Numbered from the stretch's first letter, positions 1 to 7,877 are shown. The stretch: 47,978 nucleotides of DNA from JBMOLL01 sp049325415 (GCA_049325415.1 JBMOLL010000100.1:1-47978); one strand, 5' to 3'. Notes: generated by a model from the letters alone, not told the origin. Numbers and translations are program-made.

Positions 1-1
1 T

Positions 2-553
2 CTGGCCGAGAGCAGGATCCCATCGGGCTATTTTAATTCCAACAGCAGTATCTATCTTCTGAAAGCTTATCTCAATGCCATTTACGGGCAGGGTGACTGG
101 GTGAGCTATTATTATGCCCAGCAGATCTATCTGAACCAGCAGTTGATAGAGGATTCCAGGCTCTCCCTTGATGAGGTGCAGGACCGTGTGGCCCGGTTCA
201 TGATCCAGTTTGAAGGAGTTTCCAATGCACTTCCTGCCTTTGTATTGCAGAGGAATGATTTCAGCGACGGAGTGTTCGAACGGATTCAAAACAGCTATAA
301 TCAGAAAAGGAGCGGGGATGTCCTGTTGTATCTTACTCCGGGCTGGGTGGAGAAAGGGGCTAAACTGAACGGATATAGTGAAGCCCGCTCCGGCAGTCAT
401 GTTCCGCTGATTTTTTACGGATGGAAAATCAACAGGGTATCCCTTCCACAGCCGGTTTCTCCCGAGGATATTGTTCCTACGATTGCCTATTTACTTGAGA
501 TTACAGTGCCGGAGGGCTGCAGCGGGATGGTAATCCCACAGATCGTGAAGTGA
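2..553 (+). CDS. Alkaline phosphatase family protein, C-terminal part (5' end outside window)
   Basis: The reading frame is open from base 2, so only the last 183 codons are present; GTG at 101 is internal, not a start. The protein resembles the C terminus of the PafA-like alkaline phosphatase/phosphodiesterase family of Bacteroidota, periplasmic enzymes that release phosphate from organic phosphomonoesters. What is visible: 'GYFNSNSSIYLLKAYLNAIY' near the window edge, then 'LLYLTPGW', 'GSHVPLIFYGW' (the histidine is in the position of a metal ligand in this family) and 'EDIVPTIAYLLEI', the usual closing helix of alkaline-phosphatase-superfamily enzymes. The catalytic Thr/Ser region lies upstream and cannot be checked. 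The stop codon directly abuts the stop of the convergent GGGP synthase gene. Confidence 0.8.
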   Translation: MAESRIPSGYFNSNSSIYLLKAYLNAIYGQGDWVSYYYAQQIYLNQQLIEDSRLSLDEVQDRVARFMIQFEGVSNALPAFVLQRNDFSDGVFERIQNSYNQKRSGDVLLYLTPGWVEKGAKLNGYSEARSGSHVPLIFYGWKINRVSLPQPVSPEDIVPTIAYLLEITVPEGCSGMVIPQIVK

Positions 554-1288
554 TCAGCTGTTCAGCCTGTTTCGAAGAGCTGCGAATTCCGAGATCTTTT
601 CAGGAACACCTTCAATCGCCGTACCGATAACCAACAGGTCGGCTCCGGCCTGCCAGGCCTTTTCTGCATCTTCCGTATTTCGTATACCGCCACCCACAAT
701 CATGGGAAGGGACACAGCTTCACGGATGGCTCTGATCATGTCGATACCTACCGGGTGACTGGCACCGCTGCCCGCTTCCAGGTAAAGCATCCGGAGTCCG
801 AGCATTTCACCCGCCATGGCGGTGGCCACGGCAATATCGGTTTTCCCGAAGGGAATCGGCCGGGTCTGGCTCATGTATTCCACGGAGGTGGAATGGCCGT
901 TTTCGATCAGCATATAACCTGTCGGGATCACTTCTATCCCGGAGGCGCGGAGATGGGGTGCCGCCAGTACATGGTTCCCGATGAGGAATTCCGGATTCCT
1001 ACCCGAGATCATCGACAGGAAAAGGATTCCGTCGGCCTGGTCCGATAACTGGAGAACGTTACCGGGGAAGATAAATACGGGGATGGTACTCAGCGACTTG
1101 ATCAGCCGGATCGTTTCCCCGATTGGCTTAAAAAGCAGGCTTCCTCCCGCCAGGATCAGGTCGGGAGGGGTGGTGCTGACCAGTCGGAAGAGCTTGCGCA
1201 ATGAATCTTCCGTATGCTTATCCGGGTCAATGAGCAGGGCAAATCGTTTTCCTGGTTTTTCAGTCAGTTGTCGGTAAAATCCTTTCAT
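554..1288 (-). CDS. Geranylgeranylglyceryl phosphate synthase family protein (GGGPS/PcrB-like)
   Basis: This 244-residue TIM-barrel prenyltransferase is predicted to join a long-chain polyprenyl diphosphate to sn-glycerol-1-phosphate, the first step of archaeal-type ether lipid synthesis. The family also occurs in Bacteroidota, where its physiological product is poorly known. Visible motifs are 'LLIDPDKHTED' near residue 20 (the aspartates bind Mg-diphosphate), 'LILAGGSLLF', 'FPGNVLQLS', 'YLEAGSGASHPV' and 'IVGGGIRNTEDAEKAWQAGAD' spread over the phosphate-binding loops at the end of the barrel; full length for the family. Its start overlaps the stop of the upstream phosphopantetheinyl transferase gene by 4 bp, so the two are probably translationally coupled. 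Strict GGPP versus heptaprenyl substrate preference cannot be decided by eye. Confidence 0.9.
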   Translation of the reverse strand: MKGFYRQLTEKPGKRFALLIDPDKHTEDSLRKLFRLVSTTPPDLILAGGSLLFKPIGETIRLIKSLSTIPVFIFPGNVLQLSDQADGILFLSMISGRNPEFLIGNHVLAAPHLRASGIEVIPTGYMLIENGHSTSVEYMSQTRPIPFGKTDIAVATAMAGEMLGLRMLYLEAGSGASHPVGIDMIRAIREAVSLPMIVGGGIRNTEDAEKAWQAGADLLVIGTAIEGVPEKISEFAALRNRLNS

Positions 1289-1920
1289 TCCTTACAGCAC
1301 CACACCAGTGCATAATTATCGTGAAGCAGGTATTCCATTTCGTACTCATCCCTGCCTCTCTTATTAATAATATAGCCGGTGATAAAGCCATGGTCCTTTG
1401 GTTCAAAGGGTTTGATCACCAGACTGTTTCTGAAATTGACATCCTGTTTATCGCAGATCTTATACAGTGCTTCCTTGGCACACCAGTGAATATAAAGATG
1501 ATACCTGAGCATCTCTGGGTCGGATGTGATCACCTCCTGGTCGTTTATAAACTTATCGGCAATATCATCGATCCTTCCCGACATGTATTCCAGGTCGATT
1601 CCGACCCTTTTTCTGTGACTGAGAAGAATGGCTGTAAGCCGGTTGGAGTGGGAGATGCTGATATGATGTGTCCGGCCGCGAAGGTAGGGTTTGTTATCAG
1701 CGGTGTAAACAATGCGTGTATCCCTGCCGGTCATCTGTTTGATCAGGGCCCTTACACTCAGCCATTCAATTTTCCGGTTCTCATTCTTGAAATTCTCCAG
1801 TTTGACTTTTTCGGTTGTTGCAAGACGGACCATGGAAAAGAGGGTGTCGTAATCCTCCGTGATTTCCCATACTCCGAGCTGGCAACCTGGTAATATTTCA
1901 GTTTTGAGAAAAATCCCCAC
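1285..1920 (-). CDS. 4'-phosphopantetheinyl transferase superfamily protein
   Basis: A Sfp/AcpT-type enzyme of 211 residues predicted to move 4'-phosphopantetheine from coenzyme A to a serine of an acyl or peptidyl carrier protein. The family signatures are present in order: 'HHISISHS' (residues 85-92, CoA contact), 'RVGIDLEYM' (105-113, with D109 and E111 as Mg ligands) and 'WCAKEALYK' (146-154, with E150 and the catalytic-site lysine). It lies 67 bp downstream of gldD on the same strand and overlaps the GGGP synthase start by 4 bp (ATGA), which suggests it closes the mutY-ssb-gldE-gldD transcription unit together with GGGPS. No carrier protein or synthase gene is in the window, so it may be the housekeeping enzyme for fatty acid synthesis. 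Confidence 0.9.
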   Translation of the reverse strand: MGIFLKTEILPGCQLGVWEITEDYDTLFSMVRLATTEKVKLENFKNENRKIEWLSVRALIKQMTGRDTRIVYTADNKPYLRGRTHHISISHSNRLTAILLSHRKRVGIDLEYMSGRIDDIADKFINDQEVITSDPEMLRYHLYIHWCAKEALYKICDKQDVNFRNSLVIKPFEPKDHGFITGYIINKRGRDEYEMEYLLHDNYALVWCCKE

Positions 1921-1987
1921 GTGGTTCTGTTTTAAAATCTCCGCAGGGGAGATAGCAGCCGCTAAAGTTAAGAATAATTTTATATTT

Positions 1988-2557
1988 CTATTTCCACCGG
2001 GTGGTTTCGATCAGGTGAACGATGTCCTCTCTTACAAAGCTGATGACAGGATAAAGCGAGTCTTTATTGGGGGTGGAGTTAAAATACAATGAACCCCGGA
2101 GAAAGTTCCGGGTACTGTCGGTAATGAAGAACTGTACGCCTGAAGCTACATTCCCTGAGAGGTCGTAAATAATCCCGAAACGTCTGTTCTCCGGGTCAAG
2201 AAAGGGGGTTTCCTCGATATTTTCTGCTTTGGTGGCATGTTTGTAAACCAGGGTCCGTGAATCTTCTATGTACTTTTCAAGGTTATTGTGAACCGGTTTA
2301 TAGCTGATGTGGATGGTGCCTTTCAGGGAAGGGATCACCACATTCACCCACCAGGGTTCGCTGTTGGGATCGGTATCCGGAACCACTTTTGCATAGGAGG
2401 GATACTCAAAGCTATAAGGAGCAGCGTCATCGTAAAGTACATAGCTTTTCTCCGGATAATCGACCCGTGGATAGCCCATGGGTTTTGGGGTCTGATGGCT
2501 TCTGCAACCCGTGAAAATGAGGACGGTCAGCAGCAATGCGTAGTGGTAGATCTTCAT
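1988..2557 (-). CDS. gldD: Gliding motility lipoprotein GldD
   Basis: A 189-residue lipoprotein. The N terminus 'MKIYHYALLLTVLIFTGC' is a lipoprotein signal with the modified cysteine at residue 18. It is followed by 'PKPMGYPRVDYPEKSYVLYD', the GldD signature. In Flavobacterium johnsoniae GldD is needed for gliding and for chitin use, and it is now counted among the accessory proteins linked to the type IX secretion machinery. Homologues also occur in non-gliding Bacteroidota. It lies 33 bp downstream of gldE, the arrangement conserved across the phylum. Length and order support the assignment; whether this organism glides cannot be read from the gene alone. Confidence 0.93.
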   Translation of the reverse strand: MKIYHYALLLTVLIFTGCRSHQTPKPMGYPRVDYPEKSYVLYDDAAPYSFEYPSYAKVVPDTDPNSEPWWVNVVIPSLKGTIHISYKPVHNNLEKYIEDSRTLVYKHATKAENIEETPFLDPENRRFGIIYDLSGNVASGVQFFITDSTRNFLRGSLYFNSTPNKDSLYPVISFVREDIVHLIETTRWK

Positions 2558-2590
2558 TCTGTTCTTCTTTTTCGGGGGAGAGGGGAACGC

Positions 2591-3916
2591 TTACTCTTCG
2601 TCTTTCAGGTGGACCCTGACCTCCCTGATCCTTCTTTTATCCATGGAAGTCACGGTAAACTCAATGTTTTTGCATACAACGATATCCTTAAGCTTCGGAA
2701 ACTCACCTTTAAGCTCCAGGATCAGTCCGGCTATGGTCTCAGCCGTTCCTTCCACATCCTCAAACAGGCTGTCATCGAGGTGGGTCACCTTAAAGAAATC
2801 GTTCAGCAGGGTCTTTCCGTCGAAAAGAAAGGTTCTGTCGTCGATCCGGGTGAAAAACTCCTCGTTCTCATCGGAATCGTCAGTGATCTCCCCGACCACC
2901 TCTTCCAATATATCCTCCAGGGTCACAATGCCTTCTGTGCCGCCATATTCATCCACAACCACCGCAAGATGGATCTTTTTCTGCTGGAACTCCAGCAAGA
3001 GGTCGTTGATCTTTTTGTTTTCCGGTACAAAGAACGGCGGCCTGATCAGGTTCTGCCACTTGATCCGTTTGTTCCGGTATAGCAGGGGCAGGAGGTCCTT
3101 CACATAAAGAACACCTTCGATATGATCAAAATTCTCTTTGTAAACGGGGATCCTTGAGTAGCCCGATTCGATAATGATCTTCACGAGCTCTTCATGCCGG
3201 AGATCGTATTCCACAGCGACCACATCCATCCTGGGCCGCATGATTTCCGACACTTCCAGGTTACCAAACTTAACAATGCCCTCAAGGATCTTTTTTTCAT
3301 CGGTGACAACGCCGGTGGTAAGGTCGAGTGCATCCGAAAGATCCGTCATGGAGATGTTTTTCCGTTTATTGGCCATTCGACGGTTCACTGCCGAGGTGGC
3401 GGTAACCAGGACATATACCAGCGGACTGAAAAGGCGATCGAGCCAGCGGATCGGGATGGCCATGAAGAGCGCAAATCTGACGGAAAAATAATTCGCATAG
3501 ACTTTCGGGATAATTTCCCCGAAGATCAGCAGCAGGAAGGTGATGATCACCACTTTGACCAGGAAACCCAGTACCGGTGATCCACTGAAATCGACCAGTG
3601 AGTTGACGAGGAAACTCGAGAGAATGACAATTCCAATGTTAACGAAATTATTGGATATCAATATGGTAGCAAGAAGTCTTTCGGGATTTTCCAGGTTGAC
3701 CACGGCTGTGCGGTTCCTCCGGCTGTTTTTTTCTTTCAGTTCGTTAACCTCTGAAGGAGTCAGCGAGAAATAAGCCACCTCGGAACCCGAAATGAGGGCC
3801 GAACAGGCCAGCAGGATCAGGATAATGAACATACCTGCCACCGATCCGGAGGTGACGGGATAAAAAACGACCTGTAGAAGTGGGATCAATCCTGATAATG
3901 ACGCGCCGGTTTCCAC
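2591..3916 (-). CDS. gldE: Gliding motility-associated protein GldE, CNNM/CorC-type membrane protein
   Basis: A 441-residue protein of the hemolysin C/CNNM family. An N-terminal DUF21 membrane domain (about residues 20-190) contains 'LISGSEVAYFSLTPSEVNEL'. Two CBS domains follow ('SEIMRPRMDVVAVEYD' to about residue 345, including 'VVDEYGGTEGIVTLEDILEE'), then a C-terminal CorC/HlyC domain ending 'REVRVHLKDEE'. CNNM relatives bind Mg-ATP and influence divalent cation transport. In Bacteroidota the gldE paralogue is always next to gldD, and extra GldE can partly compensate GldD defects. Its position 33 bp upstream of gldD and 25 bp downstream of ssb matches that conserved block. Confidence 0.93.
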   Translation of the reverse strand: METGASLSGLIPLLQVVFYPVTSGSVAGMFIILILLACSALISGSEVAYFSLTPSEVNELKEKNSRRNRTAVVNLENPERLLATILISNNFVNIGIVILSSFLVNSLVDFSGSPVLGFLVKVVIITFLLLIFGEIIPKVYANYFSVRFALFMAIPIRWLDRLFSPLVYVLVTATSAVNRRMANKRKNISMTDLSDALDLTTGVVTDEKKILEGIVKFGNLEVSEIMRPRMDVVAVEYDLRHEELVKIIIESGYSRIPVYKENFDHIEGVLYVKDLLPLLYRNKRIKWQNLIRPPFFVPENKKINDLLLEFQQKKIHLAVVVDEYGGTEGIVTLEDILEEVVGEITDDSDENEEFFTRIDDRTFLFDGKTLLNDFFKVTHLDDSLFEDVEGTAETIAGLILELKGEFPKLKDIVVCKNIEFTVTSMDKRRIREVRVHLKDEE

Positions 3917-3941
3917 GCTCTTGGCTTAGAATAAAATTTAA

Positions 3942-4418
3942 TTAAAACGGAAGATCATCGGGGCCTTCTCCGGCGGCAGGAGTAAAGCCTTCCGGCTCTT
4001 CATGGGCTGCTCCGGGGGAAGCCTGTGGCCTTGAACTGTTTTCAGCAGGCCTGGAATAGGAGTCCTGGGAACCATGACTGTCATCATCCTGGCGTTTACC
4101 CAGTAAGACCATATTATCGGCAACGATCTCGGTAACATACTTTTTCACACCATCCTTATCGTCGTAGGAACGGGTTTTTATTTTGCCTTCAATATAGATC
4201 TGGCTGCCTTTTCTTACGTACTTCTCGGCAACGGTGGCAAGGCCTCTCCAGAGTACGATATTGTGCCACTCGGTATTGGTAACCTTTTCTCCTTCACGGG
4301 TACGGTATGTCTCACTTGTAGCAAGGGTGAAACGGCTTACTGCGGTATCTTTATCCAGATACCTTGTTTCGGGGTCTCTTCCGACGTTACCGATCAGGAC
4401 AACTTTATTTACTGACAT
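3942..4418 (-). CDS. ssb: Single-stranded DNA-binding protein
   Basis: An OB-fold SSB that coats single-stranded DNA in replication and repair. The chosen start is the ATG at 4418, giving 'MSVNKVVLIGNVGRDPETRY', the canonical SSB N terminus. A longer frame beginning at 4451 adds eleven residues, but it would begin upstream of the promoter -7 box at 4440-4447, so it is rejected. The DNA-binding core (about residues 1-105) has 'RFTLATSETYRTREGEKV' and 'EWHNIVLWRGLA'. It is followed by a flexible linker rich in Ser, Gly, Pro and Asp, and the acidic tip 'DDLPF' that docks partner proteins. It sits between mutY and gldE on the same strand, as is usual in the phylum. Confidence 0.95.
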   Translation of the reverse strand: MSVNKVVLIGNVGRDPETRYLDKDTAVSRFTLATSETYRTREGEKVTNTEWHNIVLWRGLATVAEKYVRKGSQIYIEGKIKTRSYDDKDGVKKYVTEIVADNMVLLGKRQDDDSHGSQDSYSRPAENSSRPQASPGAAHEEPEGFTPAAGEGPDDLPF

Positions 4419-4439
4419 GATAGTGTGGTGTTTGATCTG

Positions 4440-4474
4440 CAAAGATAACAAAATTCAGACATTTCCCTTACAAA
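4440..4474 (-). promoter_or_regulatory. Predicted Bacteroidota-type promoter for ssb
   Basis: On the minus strand TATCTTTG (4447-4440) matches the -7 consensus TAnnTTTG exactly, and TTTG (4474-4471) lies 23 bp upstream as a possible -33 box. The predicted start lies shortly upstream of the ssb ATG at 4418 and supports that start codon. Confidence 0.5.
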
Positions 4475-4508
4475 GCCTGTCCGCGCCACTCCTCTTTCCG
4501 GATATCCT

Positions 4509-5561
4509 TCATCCATATACCTTATTTATATAATTGGCAATGACCACAGGGAAGGGAGTGGAGTGGAGTTCATCCACACCGGTAACTTTCCATCCGGGAG
4601 GCAGCGTAGCCGGCAACTCGGGAATTTCAAGCGTGTAAAAATGTATGTGGAGGGTACGGTGGGACAGCTGGTGCCTGACCCGGCCGTTTTCGCTGAGTAC
4701 AGCTTTGCTTCCCGGCACAATAACGAAGTGGCTGTTGGCAAACGAGATTAGTTCCTCGTCACTTATCGGCCGATCAGCTTCGAGAAGCGGGAAGTCGTAA
4801 AGTCCCTGCCAGATTCCTGGCTCCGTTCTCCTTTTAAGAATGGTAAACTCCCCGCAAACCAGGTGGAAATAGCAGAGCCACATCTCAATGGTACGGTTCT
4901 TTTTTTCTTTCACCGGGAAAGCAGCCGGACTGCCGCTTTCCAGGGCCTGGCAGTTATGATTAAGCGGACAGTTCATGCAATCGGGGTTCCTGGGAGTGCA
5001 GATCAGGGCGCCGAGTTCCATCATGGCCTGATTAAAATCGCCAGGCGATTCCCTGTCAAGGATCTCCCCGGCCAGCTGCTCAAGCAGTTTTTTGCCTTCT
5101 GCCTTGTTCACCGGTTGTGCAACGGCAAACAAACGGCTGACCACCCTGATCACGTTCCCGTCGATGGCGGCCACCGGCTCGCCGAAGGCAATGGACGCCA
5201 TGGCAGCTGCCGTATATGGTCCAATCCCTTTAAGTGCCCTTAATTCTGCGCTGCTTCGCGGGAATTCACCCCCGTATGCGTGCACGATCTGCTTTGCCGT
5301 AGAATGCATATTCCTGGCCCGGCTGTAATAGCCAAGCCCCTGCCATTGCCGCAGCACCTCTTCTTCATCGGCGGAGGCCAGGGCCTCAACATCCGGAAAA
5401 GCTTTCATGAACCTGTGATAATAAGCAAGTCCCTGTTCAACCCGGGTCTGTTGAAGGATAATTTCGGAGATCCAGGTGCGGTAGGGGATGGTTTCTGTCC
5501 TCCAGGGAAGATCTCTTGCATTTTTTTTATACCACTCCAGTAATATCTTACTTATTTTCAT
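4509..5561 (-). CDS. mutY: A/G-specific adenine glycosylase
   Basis: MutY removes adenine mispaired with 8-oxoguanine. The start at 5561 ('MKISKILLEWYKKNARDLPW') is chosen over an in-frame ATG nine codons upstream because the family begins here. In this numbering the catalytic glutamate is E33 in 'WISEIILQQTRV', the helix-hairpin-helix is 'LKGIGPYTAAAM', and the catalytic aspartate is D134 in 'AAIDGNVIRV'. The [4Fe-4S] cysteines are C188, C195, C198 and C204 (spacing C-x6-C-x2-C-x5-C). The C-terminal NUDIX-like domain that reads 8-oxoG spans about residues 225-345. It is divergent from the HU gene and probably heads the mutY-ssb-gldE-gldD block. Confidence 0.95.
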   Translation of the reverse strand: MKISKILLEWYKKNARDLPWRTETIPYRTWISEIILQQTRVEQGLAYYHRFMKAFPDVEALASADEEEVLRQWQGLGYYSRARNMHSTAKQIVHAYGGEFPRSSAELRALKGIGPYTAAAMASIAFGEPVAAIDGNVIRVVSRLFAVAQPVNKAEGKKLLEQLAGEILDRESPGDFNQAMMELGALICTPRNPDCMNCPLNHNCQALESGSPAAFPVKEKKNRTIEMWLCYFHLVCGEFTILKRRTEPGIWQGLYDFPLLEADRPISDEELISFANSHFVIVPGSKAVLSENGRVRHQLSHRTLHIHFYTLEIPELPATLPPGWKVTGVDELHSTPFPVVIANYINKVYG

Positions 5562-5636
5562 TATATTCGCACCCGCTATTCGAAGCAAACTGAATAAAAA
5601 TAGTGAAATTGAATTTCATATAAGCGCAAAAACATT

Positions 5637-5644
5637 TATATTTG
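5637..5644 (+). promoter_or_regulatory. Predicted -7 promoter box of the HU-like gene
   Basis: TATATTTG is an exact match to TAnnTTTG, 54 bp upstream of the ATG at 5699. The nearest upstream TTG (5609-5611) is 25 bp away, slightly too far for a standard -33 box. Confidence 0.45.
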
Positions 5645-5698
5645 CAATTCATTTCGGAATAATAAGTGTAATTCATTGATAATTAAAGGTTTTTTAAG

Positions 5699-5986
5699 AT
5701 GACTAAAGCAGATATCGTAAACGAGATTTCCAAAAACACTGGAATTGAAAAGGTAACTGTTCAGAAGACAGTTGAAGCTTTCATGGAAACCATCAAGGAT
5801 TCCCTGAGCACAAGTAAAAATGTATACCTGAGAGGGTTCGGCAGTTTCATTATCAAGAAAAGGGCCAAGAAAACCGCCAGGAACATTTCCAAAAACACCA
5901 CCATTATTATTCCCGAGCATTTTATACCCGCTTTCAAGCCCGCTAAAACTTTCGTGAATAAAGTAAAAACCAACGTTAAGAAGTAA
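5699..5986 (+). CDS. HU/IHF-family DNA-binding protein
   Basis: A 95-residue nucleoid protein that bends DNA without strong sequence preference. It begins 'MTKADIVNEISKNTGIEKV' and carries the family core 'KNVYLRGFGSFIIKKRAKKT', followed by the beta-arm 'ARNISKNTTIIIPEHFIPAF' and 'FKPAKTF'. Full length for HU/IHF. The arm has isoleucines and a proline where E. coli HU has RNP, as expected for a paralogue. It is divergent from mutY and is followed after 5 bp by the mS38-like micro-protein, so the two are almost certainly co-transcribed. Confidence 0.95.
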   Translation: MTKADIVNEISKNTGIEKVTVQKTVEAFMETIKDSLSTSKNVYLRGFGSFIIKKRAKKTARNISKNTTIIIPEHFIPAFKPAKTFVNKVKTNVKK

Positions 5987-5991
5987 TCGAT

Positions 5992-6084
5992 ATGCCTAGC
6001 GGTAAAAAAAGAAAAAGACATAAGATGGCTACCCACAAGCGTAAAAAGCGCTTGCGGAAGAACAGACATAAGAAGAAGAAATAA
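5992..6084 (+). CDS. 30-residue mS38-like (AURKAIP1/COX24 domain) ribosome-associated micro-protein
   Basis: A 30-codon gene with 5 bp between it and the HU stop: ATG at 5992, TAA at 6082-6084. The peptide begins 'MPSGKKRKRHKMATHKRKKR' and ends in a run of lysines; about 60 percent of residues are Lys or Arg. This sequence type is conserved in Bacteroidota and is annotated as the AURKAIP1/COX24 domain family, whose mitochondrial relative is the small-subunit ribosomal protein mS38. A role on the small ribosomal subunit near the decoding region is therefore likely. The assignment rests on recall of the family and on the extreme composition; a second ATG at codon 12 could also start a shorter form. 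Confidence 0.8.
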   Translation: MPSGKKRKRHKMATHKRKKRLRKNRHKKKK

Positions 6085-6108
6085 GTTATTTCTTCATTTG
6101 ACAGTGCT

Positions 6109-6143
6109 ATAAACCTAAAGACCCTTGTGGACTTTAGGTTTAT
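6109..6143 (+). terminator. Perfect 12-bp hairpin between the mS38-like gene and ribonuclease G
   Basis: The arms 6109-6120 (ATAAACCTAAAG) and 6132-6143 (CTTTAGGTTTAT) are perfectly complementary with an 11-nt loop, and a T-rich stretch follows. It may end the HU-mS38 transcript. It also lies in the 5' leader of the RNase G/E gene, 42 bp before its GTG start, so it may act on that mRNA instead. Confidence 0.6.
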
Positions 6144-6184
6144 TATATTCATTGATTTGGATTTTAATCTTCCTATTTGTCATA

Positions 6185-7771
6185 GTGAGCAGTGAACTGG
6201 TAATTAAAGCCTCCGAACAGGAGATTTCGATTGCGCTTCTCGAGGATAAGAGACTTGTTGAGTTAAATGAAGCAAAGCTAAATCAGCAGTTTTCAGTCGG
6301 GGATATTTACCTGGCAAAGGTAAAAAAGATCATGCCCGGGCTGAATGCAGCTTTTGTGGATGTCGGGTTTGAGAAGGATGCTTTTCTACATTATCTCGAC
6401 CTGGGTCCGCAATTCAGTTCGCTTAGTAAGTACATGGCGCAGGCGCTTTCCCGCAAAGGAAAGCCGATTCCGATGAGCAAGTTCCGGAGGGAGCCTGATA
6501 TCAATAAACACGGCAAGGTAAATGAGGTCCTGAAAAGCGGTCAGCTTATCATTGTGCAGATTGCCAAGGAGCCGATTTCGACAAAAGGTCCCCGTCTGAG
6601 TTCCGAACTTTCAATTGCGGGACGAAACCTTGTTCTGATCCCTTTCTCCGATAAGATTTCTGTTTCATCAAAAATCGCTTCCCAGGAAGAACGCGACAGG
6701 CTTAAAAACCTGTTGATCAGTATTCTTCCCAAGAATTTCGGAGTTATTGTCCGCACGGTCGCCGAAGGGAAAAAGGTCGCCGTACTCGATGCCGAACTTC
6801 GTTCGCTTGTTAAAAAATGGGAGAAAACCATTGATTCACTCGCCAACACCAAGGCTCCGTACCTGCTCCTCGGGGAGCTGAACCGGGCAACTGCCGTACT
6901 GCGTGACCATCTCAACGGAAATTTCGAAAATATCTTCGTCAACGAAGAGGCGGCTTATCATGAGATCCGCGAATATATCAGCGAGATCGCTCCGGAAAAA
7001 GAGCGTATCGTGAAAATGTACGACGGAAAAGAGCCCATCTTCGACAAATTCGGTGTGGTACGACAGATCAAGGCGGCCTTCGGTAAAACCGTTTCGTTTA
7101 AACAGGGTGCCTATCTGATTATTGAACATACCGAAGCCCTTCATGTGATCGACGTGAACAGCGGAAACCGGAGCAAATCGGCTTCCGACCAGGAAACCAA
7201 CGCACTTGAAGTAAACCTTGCAGCTGCCGAGGAAATAGCCCGTCAGCTTCGCCTCCGCGATATGGGAGGAATCATTGTCGTCGACTTCATCGATATGCAT
7301 CAGAACGAGCATAAGCAGAAGGTTTACGACAAGATGAAGGAGGAGATGGCCAAGGATAAGACCAAGCATAATATTCTTCCGCTCAGCAAATTCGGCCTGA
7401 TGCAGATCACCCGGCAGAGGGTACGGCCTGAAATGCATATCGAAACCTCCGAGAGCTGTCCGACCTGTCATGGAACAGGTACCGTACAGGCCCCGATCGT
7501 ATTCCCCGATCTGCTGAGATCGGAACTGGACGCGATCGCCAGGAATTTCAAGCCTGCTAAAATGCAGGTTAACGTGCATCCCTTTGTAGCTGCCTACCTG
7601 ACCAAAGGCCTCTTTTCCATCGGCAGGAAATGGGGCAGGGAATTTGGTGTGAAGCTCCGGATCAAATCGGACTCTTCCTGTCATTACCTCGATTTCAAGG
7701 TGTTCAATGAGGCCGGTGAGCAGATCAATCTGAAAGGGAAGGAACCTTCACCTGAACTGCTGAAGGAATAA
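6185..7771 (+). CDS. rng: Ribonuclease E/G family endoribonuclease
   Basis: A 528-residue single-strand-specific endoribonuclease acting in rRNA processing and mRNA decay. The GTG at 6185 gives 'MSSELVIKASEQEISIALLE', matching Bacteroidota homologues. An upstream TTG at 6125 in the same frame would add a hydrophobic 20-residue segment encoded partly by a 12-bp hairpin and is rejected. The S1 domain includes 'GDIYLAKVKKIMPGLNAAF'. The catalytic aspartates are D323 ('HVIDVNSGNRS') and D367 ('IIVVDFIDM'), and the Zn-link is C425-P-T-C428. The long C-terminal degradosome scaffold of E. coli RNase E is absent, so it is RNase G-like in size. Confidence 0.93.
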   Translation: MSSELVIKASEQEISIALLEDKRLVELNEAKLNQQFSVGDIYLAKVKKIMPGLNAAFVDVGFEKDAFLHYLDLGPQFSSLSKYMAQALSRKGKPIPMSKFRREPDINKHGKVNEVLKSGQLIIVQIAKEPISTKGPRLSSELSIAGRNLVLIPFSDKISVSSKIASQEERDRLKNLLISILPKNFGVIVRTVAEGKKVAVLDAELRSLVKKWEKTIDSLANTKAPYLLLGELNRATAVLRDHLNGNFENIFVNEEAAYHEIREYISEIAPEKERIVKMYDGKEPIFDKFGVVRQIKAAFGKTVSFKQGAYLIIEHTEALHVIDVNSGNRSKSASDQETNALEVNLAAAEEIARQLRLRDMGGIIVVDFIDMHQNEHKQKVYDKMKEEMAKDKTKHNILPLSKFGLMQITRQRVRPEMHIETSESCPTCHGTGTVQAPIVFPDLLRSELDAIARNFKPAKMQVNVHPFVAAYLTKGLFSIGRKWGREFGVKLRIKSDSSCHYLDFKVFNEAGEQINLKGKEPSPELLKE

Positions 7772-7803
7772 AAGATCCCCTTACCATTGCTGTTTTTTCA
7801 TGG

Positions 7804-7836
7804 CTGTCGTGGTTTGTTAAACAAAATCCGCGACAG
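7804..7836 (+). terminator. Possible hairpin downstream of ribonuclease G
   Basis: CTGTCG at 7804-7809 pairs with CGACAG at 7831-7836, and inner bases (GGTTTGTT against ACAAAATCC) extend the stem with a bulge. There is no T-run after it, so an intrinsic terminator is uncertain. Confidence 0.3.
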
Positions 7837-7846
7837 GCTGTTTATG

Positions 7847-7877
7847 TTGCATAAACCTCCGGAGCTTCCTATATTTG
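7847..7877 (+). promoter_or_regulatory. Predicted promoter of dsbD
   Basis: TTG (7847-7849), a 20-bp spacer and TATATTTG (7870-7877) fit the Bacteroidota -33/-7 pattern TTG...TAnnTTTG. The ATG at 7903 is 25 bp downstream of the -7 box. Confidence 0.6.

Noticed and set aside
755..1277. Plus-strand frames inside the GGGP synthase gene
   Set aside because: They are shadows of a full-length, clearly recognised gene on the other strand.
6125..6184. N-terminal extension of RNase G/E with a hydrophobic segment
   Set aside because: It starts at a TTG inside a perfect hairpin loop, and the conserved family start begins at GTG 6185.
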